A stretch of DNA of 64,000 nt from Tepidimonas ignava (GTDB lineage: Bacteria > Pseudomonadota > Gammaproteobacteria > Burkholderiales > Burkholderiaceae_C), in the NCBI RefSeq assembly GCF_004342625.1, contig NZ_SMAH01000002.1, positions 216,218 to 280,217 on the forward strand, read 5' to 3'. Every line of letters begins with the position of its first letter. The first letter of the stretch is position 1. Position numbers and translations under genes: made by a program. The notes under the pieces are model-generated. The model worked only from the letters and a program-made list of their open reading frames with translations, ran no database searches and was not told the DNA's origin. This document shows, piece after piece, positions 53,712 to 64,000 of this stretch.

Positions 53712-55292
53712 ATGAACCCCACCACCCCGCAGGAAATCGCGCGCGAAGCCGTCAAGCTTTTGGCGGCGCGGCGGCTGCCGCCCACCCCCGACCATTTCCA
53801 AGCCGCGTACCACGAGGTGGCCGGCACCCGCCCACTGCAGCCGTTCCCGCTGGCGCAACTGCGCCAAATCGCCCAGGGCTTGCCGGAGCGCACCCCCGCG
53901 CAAGCGCGCTTCAAGGCGCTGTTCAACCGGGCGGTGGCCCGCCATAGCTGGGAAGATTTGGAAAAGGTGCTGGTGCAGCACCTCGGCAGCGCCGCCGCGC
54001 CGCTGACCGATCCGCCGTCGGCGACCGCGGTGCCACGCGCCGCTCCCCCCAGCGGCGAAGCCCCGGCTGGCCCGGCCACCTCGGCCGGCGGGGAGGCGCC
54101 GATCCAGCCGGAGATCGCCGAGCAGACCGCGCGCGTGATCGACATCGCCGCGCCGCTGGTGGCCGCCGACGACACGCGCCTGCGCGAACAGGGCGAAGAG
54201 CTCGTGCGCTACCTGCGGCTGCCGCAGCACCACGCCGCCACGCTGCGGCGCATGCTGGCCGATTACGCGTACCGGCTGTCCTTCGGCGTCGAAGAGCAAC
54301 TTGGGGTGCGCGAAGCGTTGCTGGCGCTGCTGCGCCAGGTGTTCGAGCACATCGACGCCATCAGCCCCGACAACCCCTGGCTGCGCCAGCAGATGCAGGC
54401 GCTGGTGCAAGCGGCCTCGCCGCCGTTGTCGCAGCGCCGTTTGGAAGACCTGCAAGCGCGCCTCAAGGACGTCATCGTCAAGCAGGCCGAAGCGCGCGAA
54501 CAAACCGTGCGCGCGCAGGAGGTGATGCGTCAGACGCTGGCCACCTTCCTGGAGCGGCTGGCGCAAACCGCGGCGAGCACCGGGCAGTACCACGCCAAAT
54601 TCGAAGCCTGCGCGCAACAGCTCGAACGCGCCACCAGCCTGGCCGACATGGCCCCGGTGGTGCAAGAGGCCATCCAGACCGCGCGCGCTTTCGCCGCCGA
54701 CACCCAGCGCGTGGCCGACGAGCTGACCGACCTGCGCGACCGCGCCCAGCGCGCCGAAGCGGAGGTGCAGCGGCTGCGGCAGGAGCTGGACCAGATGGCC
54801 GAGCTGGTCACGCACGACCTGCTCACCGGCGTGCTCAACCGCAAGGGGTTGGCCGCGGCCATCGACCGCGAAAGCCGCCGCGCCGAGCGCACCGGCACGC
54901 GGGTGTGCATCGCGCTGTTGGACGTGGACGACTTCAAGCGCCTCAACGACACGTTGGGCCACCTGGCGGGCGACGCCGCCCTCAAGCACCTGGCCGACGT
55001 GGCGCGCCGCAGCCTGCGTCCACAAGACACCATCGGACGCTACGGTGGCGAAGAATTCATCATCGTGCTGCCCGACACCACCCCGGAGGACGCGGCCGAC
55101 GTGGTGCGCCGCCTGCAGCGCGACCTCAGCGCCCACCTGTTCCTGCAAGGGGAACAGCGTGTGTTGATCACGTTCAGCGCCGGCGTGACCGAGCTGCTGC
55201 GCGACGAGCCGGTGGAAGCCGCCATCGCACGCGCCGACGCGGCCATGTACCGCGCCAAGCGCGCCGGCAAAAACCGCGTCATGGTGGGCTGA
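53712..55292 (+). CDS. Diguanylate cyclase with helical N-terminal domain
   Basis: Cytoplasmic GGDEF protein of 526 residues without membrane segments. The N-terminal 350 residues start EIAREAVKLLAARRLPPTPDHF and are mostly helical with a coiled coil before the catalytic domain. A proline-rich low-complexity stretch lies near 100-130. The C-terminal domain has the active site RYGGEEF and, five residues before it, an RPQD inhibitory site for product feedback. Synthesis of c-di-GMP is therefore expected. It is followed after 2 nt by the solute-binding lipoprotein and then the GGDEF-EAL protein. Confidence 0.92.
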   Translation: MNPTTPQEIAREAVKLLAARRLPPTPDHFQAAYHEVAGTRPLQPFPLAQLRQIAQGLPERTPAQARFKALFNRAVARHSWEDLEKVLVQHLGSAAAPLTDPPSATAVPRAAPPSGEAPAGPATSAGGEAPIQPEIAEQTARVIDIAAPLVAADDTRLREQGEELVRYLRLPQHHAATLRRMLADYAYRLSFGVEEQLGVREALLALLRQVFEHIDAISPDNPWLRQQMQALVQAASPPLSQRRLEDLQARLKDVIVKQAEAREQTVRAQEVMRQTLATFLERLAQTAASTGQYHAKFEACAQQLERATSLADMAPVVQEAIQTARAFAADTQRVADELTDLRDRAQRAEAEVQRLRQELDQMAELVTHDLLTGVLNRKGLAAAIDRESRRAERTGTRVCIALLDVDDFKRLNDTLGHLAGDAALKHLADVARRSLRPQDTIGRYGGEEFIIVLPDTTPEDAADVVRRLQRDLSAHLFLQGEQRVLITFSAGVTELLRDEPVEAAIARADAAMYRAKRAGKNRVMVG

Positions 55293-55294
55293 CC

Positions 55295-56287
55295 ATGGAC
55301 GGGGCACGCCGACAATGGCTGCGCCAAAGTGCGGCCGCAGCAGCGGGGGCGCTGCTGGGCGCGTCCGGGCTGACGGGCTGCGCCAGCAACGCACCGCTCA
55401 CCGTGGCCTGCCACCCGTGGCCGGGCTATGCGCCCATCCGCCTGGCGCACAGCCTGGGCTGGTGGGACGACGGCGCCGTGCGGCCGCTGGCCACGGGCTC
55501 AGCCAGCGAATCGCGTCAGGCGCTGCAAGCGGGCCGTGCGCAAGCCGCGGCGCTGACCCTGGATGAGGTGCTGACCGCATCCGCCGAAGGCTTGGCGCTG
55601 CATGTGGTGGGGTTGTTCAACCTCTCGCACGGCGCCGACGTCGTGCTGGCGCGCCCGGGGTACACCGCCGCCAGCCGCTGGCCCGGGGCACGTGTGGGGT
55701 ACGAAGCCGGTGCGGTGGGCACGCTGATGGCGCAAAGCTGGCTCGAGCAAGCCGGTTTGCGCTGGCGCGACGTGGTGGCGGTGACCGTCCCCTTTGACCT
55801 GCACGAGACCGTGTGGCGCAACGGCGCGGTGGACCTGCTGGTGACCTTCGAGCCACTGGCCACCCGGCTGCGCCGCTTGGGAGCCGTGACACTGTACGAC
55901 AGCAGCCAACTGCCGCCGGAGCGCCCCATCGTGGACGTGTTAGCGGTGCGCGACGACGCGCTGCCTCGCCACCGAGCCGCGTTGCGACGGCTGTTGGCCG
56001 ACGTGCTGGCCGCGCAACGACACCTGCTGGCGCTACCAGTGGACAGTACCTACCGCCTAGCCCCGTGGCTGGACTTGCCGCGGCACGAGGTGCCCAACGC
56101 ATTCGCCGGCCTGCGGCTGACGCGCTGGGAGGACCAGCGCGCCTGGCTCGTCGGCACCCCTCCAAAGCTGATGGTGGCCGCGCGGGCGCTGGCCCGTTTT
56201 TTACACGGTGCGGGTTTGCGGGCGCATGGCCACGTCCCCGACGATTTGGTGGACGCGGGCCTGTTGCCGCTGGAGGCGCCCACATGA
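55295..56287 (+). CDS. Solute-binding lipoprotein, NMT1/SsuA-type fold
   Basis: Periplasmic lipoprotein of 330 residues. An RRQWLRQS start and lipobox LTGC give lipidated Cys29. The mature part reads LTVACHPWPGYAPIRLAHSLGWW, the opening of NitT/TauT-type substrate-binding proteins. ALTLDEVLTASAEGLALHVVG and GARVGYEAGAVGTLMAQSWL fit the same fold. No permease or ATPase is nearby. It starts 2 nt after the cyclase stop and overlaps the next gene as ATGA, so it is part of a signalling unit. The ligand may be an amine, sulfonate, nitrate or thiamine precursor. Confidence 0.85.
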   Translation: MDGARRQWLRQSAAAAAGALLGASGLTGCASNAPLTVACHPWPGYAPIRLAHSLGWWDDGAVRPLATGSASESRQALQAGRAQAAALTLDEVLTASAEGLALHVVGLFNLSHGADVVLARPGYTAASRWPGARVGYEAGAVGTLMAQSWLEQAGLRWRDVVAVTVPFDLHETVWRNGAVDLLVTFEPLATRLRRLGAVTLYDSSQLPPERPIVDVLAVRDDALPRHRAALRRLLADVLAAQRHLLALPVDSTYRLAPWLDLPRHEVPNAFAGLRLTRWEDQRAWLVGTPPKLMVAARALARFLHGAGLRAHGHVPDDLVDAGLLPLEAPT

Positions 56288-59076
56288 CCCGGGCTGGTCG
56301 ACCCCACGCGCTGCGCTGGCTGGCGCGGCTGGCGTTGCTGCTGACGCTGCTGGGTGGCGGTTGGGCCCACGCGCACCACCCGCAAATCCGGCTGGGTATC
56401 TTGGCGTACCGACCGCTGGACGTGGAACAAGCCGACTGGCGGCCGGTGCTGCAAGCACTGCAGCGGCACCTGGACGGCATTGAGCTGCAGACCCGGTTGC
56501 TGAGCTACGACGCGCTGGACAGCGCGGTGCGCGCACGCGAACTCGACGCCGTGGTCACCAACCCGGCCCATTACGTGACGCTGCAGCACACCGACGGCCT
56601 CTCGACCCCGCTGGCCACGCTGGTGCGGCGCCGCCACGGCGTGGAAACAACGGCGTTCGGTGGCGTGGTGGTGGTCCCAGCCGACAGCCCCCTGCAACGC
56701 TGGCAAGACCTGCGCGGGCGGCGCATCGCGGTCCCCCATGGCGAGTCGCTGGGTGGACTGCAACTGCAACGCTACGAGCTGCGCCGCCGGGGCATTGATG
56801 ACCGGGCCTGGGCGCGGGTGGAAGTGGGGATGCCACACGACAACATCCTGCGGGCGGTGCTGGAGGGGCAGGCCGACGCCGGCTTTGTGCGCGACGGCGT
56901 GCTGGAAGCTGCGCAGGCTGCGGGCGCGGTGCCCGCAAGGCGGTTGCGCGTGTTGCAGCGGCAAGACCTGCCCGGCTACCCTGTGGCGGTCAGCACCCCC
57001 CTGGTGCCGGAGTGGCCCGTGGCCGTGCTGCCCAGCGTGGACGACGACACCCGGCGCGCGCTGACGCTGGCGTTGTTGCACACCGTCCCCGGCGCGGGAC
57101 AACCCTCGGGCGAAATCGCCGGCTTTGTACCCCCGCACAGTTACGGCGCCATTGAGGATGTGCTGCGCACGCTGCGCGCCCCGCCTTACGGTATGCCGCA
57201 ACTGACCTGGCGCGAAAACCTTGCCCTCAACGCCTGGCCACTGGCCGGCTCGGTGGCTGTGTTGCTCGGGTTGGGCACCGTGTTGCTCGTCATCGTGCAT
57301 CAGCGCCAGCGCCTGCAGGCCGTGCTGCAAGAAAAGTCCGCGTTGCTGAACGAGCTGGCCATCACCGCCAAAACGTTCGACAGCGCGCAGGGCGTCGTCA
57401 TCACCGACGCGCAAGGGCGCATCGTGCGCGTCAACCGCGCCTTCTCCGCCATCACCGGCTACGACGAGGCCGAAGCCCGAGGCCGCACGCCCGGCGAGCT
57501 GCTGCGTTCCGGCCGCCACGACGCGGCGTTTTACCAAGCGATGTGGCAAGCGTTGACCCAGCACGGCCACTGGGAAGGCGAGATCTGGAACCGCCGCAAA
57601 GATGGCAGCGTTTACCCCGAGTGGCTGGCCATCAGCGCCATCACCAACGCCGTCGGCAAGGTGCAACATTACATTGCCATCTTCAGCGACATCACTTGGC
57701 GCAAACAGGCCGAAGCGCAGATCGAGGCGCTGGCGTACTACGACACCCTGACAGGCCTGGCCAACCGCCGTCTGCTGCTGGACCGCATCGACCAAGCCCT
57801 GCGGCTGGCGCGCCGCCACCGCCGTTGGGGCGCGGTGCTGTTCATCGATTTGGACTTGTTCAAGGGCATCAACGACACCTACGGCCACGACGCTGGCGAC
57901 GCCGTGCTGCGCGCCATGGGCGAACGGTTGCGCGCGACGCTGCGCGAACAGGACACCCCCGGCCGTCTGGGTGGCGATGAGTTTTTGGTGCTGCTGCCCG
58001 CGGAGCACGCCCAGCGCGACGCCGCCGCGGTGGCCGCCCGGCGCGTGGCCGACAAGCTGATGGCGGTGCTGCCGCAGCCGATCGACTGGCAGGGCCACAC
58101 GTTGGCGCTGACGCTCAGCATCGGCATCGCGCTGTACGGTGGCGCCGAAGACCCTGATGGCGACCAAGACGGCACCCAGGTTGACTCCGCGCAAGCGCTG
58201 CTCAAAGCGGCTGACCTGGCCATGTACAGCGTCAAGCAGGCTGGCCGCAACGGTGTGGCGTTCTTCGACCTCACGATGGAGGCGGCAATCCGCCAGCGCC
58301 ACCAGATGCAGCTTGACCTGGCCGCCGCCATCGACGCCGGCGAGCTGCGCCTGTACTTGCAGCCCCAGGTGGACACGCGCAACCGCATCGTTGGCGCGGA
58401 AGCGCTGCTGCGCTGGCAGCGCGCCGACGGCACGCTGGTGCCACCGGGCGCTTTCATCCCGCTGGCCGAGGAAACCGGCCTGATCCTGCCGCTGGGCCGC
58501 TGGGTGCTGCACGAAGCCGCGCGCCTGTTGCAGCAATGGCAGTCGGACGCGCGCCTGCGGCCACTGCGGCTGGCCATCAACGTCAGCCCACGCCAGTTCC
58601 GCGAGCCCGACTTTGCCCAGCAAGTGCTGGCGGCCGTGCGCGACCGCGCGGTGTCGCCCGATCGGCTGGAGCTGGAAATCACCGAATCGGTCTTTTTGGA
58701 CGACATCGACACCGCGCGCGGCGTGCTGCGCACGCTGGACGACGCCGGCGTGGCGCTGGCGCTGGACGACTTTGGCACCGGTTACTCGTCGCTGGCGTAT
58801 TTGGCCGAGCTGCCCTTCGACGTCATCAAGATCGACCAGCGCTTCGTGGCGCGGCTGCAAAACCCCACGCGGCAAGACGAGGCGATCGTCGCCACCATCC
58901 TGGCGCTGGGCCGACGGCTGCGCATGCAGGTGCTGGCCGAAGGGGTGGAAACCGCCGCGCAGGAAGCCTACCTGCTCACCCACGGCTGCCACCTGCTGCA
59001 GGGCTACCGCTTCGGCCGCCCGATGCCGCGCGAGCAGTTCGAAGCCCTGGTGCTCGGCCAGCCTGACGAGGGCTGA
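56284..59076 (+). CDS. PhnD-like sensor with PAS, GGDEF and EAL domains
   Basis: Membrane c-di-GMP enzyme of 930 residues. A signal segment is followed by a periplasmic PhnD-like binding domain (about 35-300, IRLGILAYRPLDVEQADWRP, AVVTNPAHYVTL), a membrane helix near 320-340, and a PAS domain (about 360-480, ITDAQGRIVRVNRAFSAITGY). The GGDEF domain has an intact RLGGDEF site and an REQD inhibitory site. The EAL domain is intact too (EALLRW, NVSPRQF, DDFGTGYSSL, KIDQ, EGVET). Both synthesis and hydrolysis are possible. It overlaps the lipoprotein gene by 4 nt. Confidence 0.92.
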   Translation: MTRAGRPHALRWLARLALLLTLLGGGWAHAHHPQIRLGILAYRPLDVEQADWRPVLQALQRHLDGIELQTRLLSYDALDSAVRARELDAVVTNPAHYVTLQHTDGLSTPLATLVRRRHGVETTAFGGVVVVPADSPLQRWQDLRGRRIAVPHGESLGGLQLQRYELRRRGIDDRAWARVEVGMPHDNILRAVLEGQADAGFVRDGVLEAAQAAGAVPARRLRVLQRQDLPGYPVAVSTPLVPEWPVAVLPSVDDDTRRALTLALLHTVPGAGQPSGEIAGFVPPHSYGAIEDVLRTLRAPPYGMPQLTWRENLALNAWPLAGSVAVLLGLGTVLLVIVHQRQRLQAVLQEKSALLNELAITAKTFDSAQGVVITDAQGRIVRVNRAFSAITGYDEAEARGRTPGELLRSGRHDAAFYQAMWQALTQHGHWEGEIWNRRKDGSVYPEWLAISAITNAVGKVQHYIAIFSDITWRKQAEAQIEALAYYDTLTGLANRRLLLDRIDQALRLARRHRRWGAVLFIDLDLFKGINDTYGHDAGDAVLRAMGERLRATLREQDTPGRLGGDEFLVLLPAEHAQRDAAAVAARRVADKLMAVLPQPIDWQGHTLALTLSIGIALYGGAEDPDGDQDGTQVDSAQALLKAADLAMYSVKQAGRNGVAFFDLTMEAAIRQRHQMQLDLAAAIDAGELRLYLQPQVDTRNRIVGAEALLRWQRADGTLVPPGAFIPLAEETGLILPLGRWVLHEAARLLQQWQSDARLRPLRLAINVSPRQFREPDFAQQVLAAVRDRAVSPDRLELEITESVFLDDIDTARGVLRTLDDAGVALALDDFGTGYSSLAYLAELPFDVIKIDQRFVARLQNPTRQDEAIVATILALGRRLRMQVLAEGVETAAQEAYLLTHGCHLLQGYRFGRPMPREQFEALVLGQPDEG

Positions 59077-59122
59077 CGCCACCCGCCGCCCGAGCCCGTG
59101 CGCGATGCCGCACAATGGCGGG

Positions 59123-61051
59123 GTGAGCATCCCGACCGCCTTTTTGCAGGACCTGCTGGCGCGCGCCGACATCGTCGAGGTCGTCGGCCGCCACGTGGCG
59201 CTGCGCAAAAGCGGGGCCAACTTCGTCGGCCTGTGCCCGTTCCACGCCGAAAAATCGCCGTCGTTCACGGTCAGCCCGGCCAAGCAGTTCTACCACTGCT
59301 TCGGTTGCGGCGCGCACGGCAACGCGATCGACTTTTTGATGGCGCACACGGGCGCCGGCTTTCGGGACGCCGTGCACGATTTGGCTGCGCAACTGGGGCT
59401 GAGCGTGCCCGACGAGGCGCACGACCCGGCCACGCGCGCACGCGCCGCCGCCGAGCGTCGGCAGCAACAAACCCTGACCGAACGGCTGGCGCAAGCCGCG
59501 CGCGCGTACCAGGCCCAGCTCAAGGCCAGCCCGCGCGCCATCGAGTACCTGAAAGGCCGTGGCCTCACCGGCGTCATCGCCAAAACCTATGGCCTGGGCT
59601 ACGCCCCGGCGCAGCGGCGCTTTTTGTCCACCGTCTTTGCCGACTACCAGGACGAAGGGCTGGTGCAGTGCGGGTTGGTGGTGGCCGCCGACGACGGCGA
59701 CAGTGGCACGCGCCGCCACGACCGCTTCCGCGACCGCATCATGTTCCCGATCCGCAACGTCAAGGGCGAGGTGATCGGCTTTGGCGGGCGCGTGCTGGAC
59801 GGCGGTGAGCCCAAATACCTCAACTCCCCCGAAACCCCGCTGTTCCACAAGGGCGAAGAGCTGTACGGCCTGTTCGAAGCGCGCCAGGCCATCCGCCAAG
59901 CCGGCTGCGCGTTGGTGGTGGAAGGCTACATGGACGTCGTGGCGCTGGCCCAGCACGGTGTGGGCAACGTGGTGGCGACGCTGGGCACGGCCTGCACGCC
60001 CCAGCACGTGCGCAAGCTGCTGCGCTTCACCGACCACGTGGTGTTCGCCTTCGACGGCGACGCGGCCGGGCGGCGCGCCGCCGTGCGCGCGCTGCAGGCC
60101 GCGCTGCCCTGGGCAAGCGACACGCGCACCTTTCGTTTTTTATTTCTGCCGCCCGAGCACGACCCCGACAGCTACGTGCGCACACTGGGCGCCAACGCGC
60201 TGCACGCCGCGCTGCGCGACGCGGTGCCGCTGAGCCGCTTCGTGCTGCAGGCCGCGGCCGACGGCTGCGACCTCGACAGCGCCGAAGGGCGTGCCCGCGC
60301 CACCGCCCAAGCCCGCCCGCTGTGGGAGGCCCTGCCGGATGGGGCACTGAAGCGCCAACTGCTGCACGAGCTGGCCCAGCTCGCCGCGCTGGACGTGCGC
60401 GACCTGCAGCAACTGTGGGCCCCCGCACCGGGCACGGCCGCGCGCACGCGCGCCCGCCACCCTGCCCCCCAGGCCGCCCCACCCCGCCCTCTCGTTGCCC
60501 CCAGCGCGCCCAAGGCGCCCGCGACGCCGGCCGCTGCGGCGCCGTGGCTTCGCACGCGCCCGGCGCCAGCCGACGCCGTGGCGCGGCGGGCCGCCCGCGG
60601 CTTGCTGGACCGTTACGACCGTGTGGCGCGCCTCGTGCTGACGACGCCGGCGGCGTGGGACTGGCTCAGTGCCGACGACCACGCCCTGCTGGCCAGCGCT
60701 CCACCCCCGCACGGCCCTCTGTTTGCCTGGCTGGAACAGCAATGGTTGGACCACGGCGCCCAACCATGGGCGGCGCTGCGCGAGGCGCTGCGTGGCCAGC
60801 CTTTCGAAGCCCTGGCCACGGCGCTGCACGACAGCACGTTGGTGCTGGGCGAGGCCACCGACGGCGCCAGCAGCGCCGAGGAATTGCGCCAGGAGCTGCA
60901 TGAACTGATGCGGCGGCTGCGTATCGAACACCTGAAGGCGCGCGAGACCGAACTGCTGGCGCGTGCCGCGCACGACCCCGCCGCGTTGGCGGACTACCGG
61001 CGTGTGCAGGCCGAGCGGCGCGCTTTGCTCGATGGTGAGGATGTGGTATGA
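59123..61051 (+). CDS. dnaG: DNA primase
   Basis: Makes RNA primers for replication. The 642 residues contain the zinc-binding site CPFH and CFGCG within 40-65, then the TOPRIM core with VVEGYMDVVAL and FAFDGDAAGRRA, and a C-terminal DnaB-binding region. A Pro/Ala-rich linker near 440-485 separates the core from the C-terminal part. I chose GTG 59123 because MSIPTAFLQDLLARADIVEVV matches related primases; ATG 59105 in the same frame is possible. It precedes rpoD, the classical dnaG-rpoD order without rpsU. Confidence 0.95.
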   Translation: MSIPTAFLQDLLARADIVEVVGRHVALRKSGANFVGLCPFHAEKSPSFTVSPAKQFYHCFGCGAHGNAIDFLMAHTGAGFRDAVHDLAAQLGLSVPDEAHDPATRARAAAERRQQQTLTERLAQAARAYQAQLKASPRAIEYLKGRGLTGVIAKTYGLGYAPAQRRFLSTVFADYQDEGLVQCGLVVAADDGDSGTRRHDRFRDRIMFPIRNVKGEVIGFGGRVLDGGEPKYLNSPETPLFHKGEELYGLFEARQAIRQAGCALVVEGYMDVVALAQHGVGNVVATLGTACTPQHVRKLLRFTDHVVFAFDGDAAGRRAAVRALQAALPWASDTRTFRFLFLPPEHDPDSYVRTLGANALHAALRDAVPLSRFVLQAAADGCDLDSAEGRARATAQARPLWEALPDGALKRQLLHELAQLAALDVRDLQQLWAPAPGTAARTRARHPAPQAAPPRPLVAPSAPKAPATPAAAAPWLRTRPAPADAVARRAARGLLDRYDRVARLVLTTPAAWDWLSADDHALLASAPPPHGPLFAWLEQQWLDHGAQPWAALREALRGQPFEALATALHDSTLVLGEATDGASSAEELRQELHELMRRLRIEHLKARETELLARAAHDPAALADYRRVQAERRALLDGEDVV

Positions 61052-61052
61052 T
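61025..61052 (+). promoter_or_regulatory. Predicted extended -10 promoter for rpoD at the dnaG end
   Basis: TTGCTC at 61025-61030 and TGG-TATGAT with the hexamer at 61047-61052 are separated by 16 nt. The TGn preceding the -10 hexamer makes an extended -10. It overlaps the dnaG stop codon and would give rpoD a leader of about 315 nt. Confidence 0.5.
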
Positions 61053-61375
61053 GGGAAGCTTCGCAAGTGCGACAGCAGCACCTCCGGACAGAGCCCGCCG
61101 GGCCCGCTTGAACCTTCAAGCCCCCACGCCCCGGCGCCGCGGCAGCACGACCGCAGGCTGATGGCGCCCCGCGCCGATTCCGCAAGGGCTGCACACCAAA
61201 TGTTCGCCCACTGGCTTGCGAAACACCGACCATGCCCCCACCTTGCCCGGGCGCGTGGAAAGGTGATCGCCCCCAACGCGGCCAGCGCTGCTGGTCGGCC
61301 TTGGACTGCACCACGCTTGGACCACCGTCTTGAACTGACCCCTGCCGGCCACGGGCCGGATGGAGAGCGTTTGCC
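61053..61375 (+). other. Leader region between dnaG and rpoD
   Basis: About 320 nt without a recognised gene and visibly less GC-rich at third-position spacing than flanking genes. It holds a 37-codon ORF from ATG 61048 (overlapping the dnaG stop) to TGA 61161. A 72-codon ORF follows from ATG 61160 to TGA 61379, whose stop overlaps the rpoD GTG. The CTTGGA/CTTGAA motif recurs near 61305-61335. CCGGCC-ACG-GGCCGG (61345-61359) forms a hairpin just before the rpoD ribosome site GGAGAG. Function is unknown; it could be an untranslated regulatory leader. Confidence 0.45.
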
Positions 61376-63670
<2,295 letters not shown>

Positions 63671-63745
63671 GCGGTGGTCTGTCCCGGGTGAGCGGTCCGC
63701 ATGGCCGCGCACCGCGGGGTGGGCCGCTACGCTAAGATCGTCGGC

Positions 63746-64000
63746 ATGACCGACCGCCGCAAGCTGCCCATCGGCATCCAGACCTTCGCCAAGATCCGCG
63801 GCGAGGGCTGCTACTACGTCGACAAAACCCCGCTGATCGCGCGGTTGGCGGAGCAAGGCAGCTTTTACTTCCTCTCCCGTCCGCGCCGCTTTGGCAAGTC
63901 CTTGTTGATCGACACCATCGCCGAGGCCTTTGCCGGCCAGCGCGCGCTCTTTGAAGGCGGTGAGGCCGCCGTGGCGCTGGGGGTGGACCCAGCGGTGGCC
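63746..64000 (+). CDS. AAA-ATPase-like/PD-(D/E)XK nuclease family protein, 3' end outside window
   Basis: The first 85 residues are visible. LPIGIQTFAKIRGEGCYYVDKTPLI and FYFLSRPRRFGKSLLIDTIAEAFAG match the start of the AAA-ATPase_like family (PF09820), with RRFGKS as a shortened P-loop. Full members carry a C-terminal PD-(D/E)XK nuclease-like domain (PDDEXK_9) that would lie beyond the window. Such genes often occur in several copies per genome and their function is not established. ATG 63746 is the only early start. The 75-nt gap after rpoD shows no T-rich terminator. Confidence 0.85.
   Translation, partial: MTDRRKLPIGIQTFAKIRGEGCYYVDKTPLIARLAEQGSFYFLSRPRRFGKSLLIDTIAEAFAGQRALFEGGEAAVALGVDPAVA

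Overview
The window is 64 kb of compact, very GC-rich DNA with no insertion sequence, prophage, integrase or CRISPR array that I can see. The gene set points to a Burkholderiales betaproteobacterium, probably Comamonadaceae-like. Markers are EF-P with Arg32 next to its rhamnosyltransferase EarP, a surE-pcm-nlpD run, hupB next to ppiD, a phasin, a fused MnhAB antiporter subunit and a dnaG-rpoD pair. A genus such as Tepidimonas would fit but is a guess. Genes are tightly packed, and many neighbours overlap by ATGA, TGATG, TTGA or GTGA.

Left part (1-10.7 kb): a lipid A remodelling module comes first. It holds a truncated eptA, a PmrAB/QseBC-like two-component system and a PAP2 phosphatase, with two PmrA-type direct repeats placed to control it. 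Next is parE, then a 435-nt AT-rich intergenic region with DnaA boxes. After that come an MFS transporter, an unannotated 54-aa membrane peptide, a methyltransferase, dapA and bamC.

Iron and peroxide part (10.7-21 kb): ahpC-ahpF diverges from an iron-uptake operon. The operon encodes a TonB-dependent siderophore receptor, a PiuC dioxygenase, an FMN oxidase homologue, a 24-aa membrane peptide, TonB, ExbB and ExbD. An OxyR/LysR-like palindrome and a Fur-like box lie in the shared upstream region. A Bax-inhibitor-1 family protein and a small lipoprotein follow.

Middle part (21-38 kb): rlmD, nlpD, pcm and surE form one overlapping run, without rpoS in its usual place. A quinone oxidoreductase is followed by a TPP riboswitch that controls an SSS-family transporter (ThiV-like). 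Next come a nucleotidyltransferase, tRNA-His, ppiD, tRNA-Val, hupB, a tartrate/malate dehydrogenase, an EamA exporter, pgsA and uvrC. Divergent from uvrC are earP and efp.

Right part (38-64 kb): a LOG-family protein is followed by the six-gene Mrp operon mnhA(B)CDEFG and a second Na+/H+ antiporter. An operon of 2-hydroxyacid dehydrogenase, nitroreductase, thioesterase and histone-deacetylase-like genes follows. Then come a phasin, a patatin, a Fur-controlled ferric-binding protein and an SDR. A three-gene c-di-GMP cluster comes next: a diguanylate cyclase, a solute-binding lipoprotein and a PhnD-PAS-GGDEF-EAL protein. The window closes with dnaG, a 324-nt leader, rpoD and the start of an AAA-ATPase-like/PD-(D/E)XK gene.

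The parts most worth a second look are the c-di-GMP cluster, the FMN protein and micro-ORF in the siderophore operon, the riboswitch-controlled transporter, the DnaA-box region beside parE, and the leader of rpoD.
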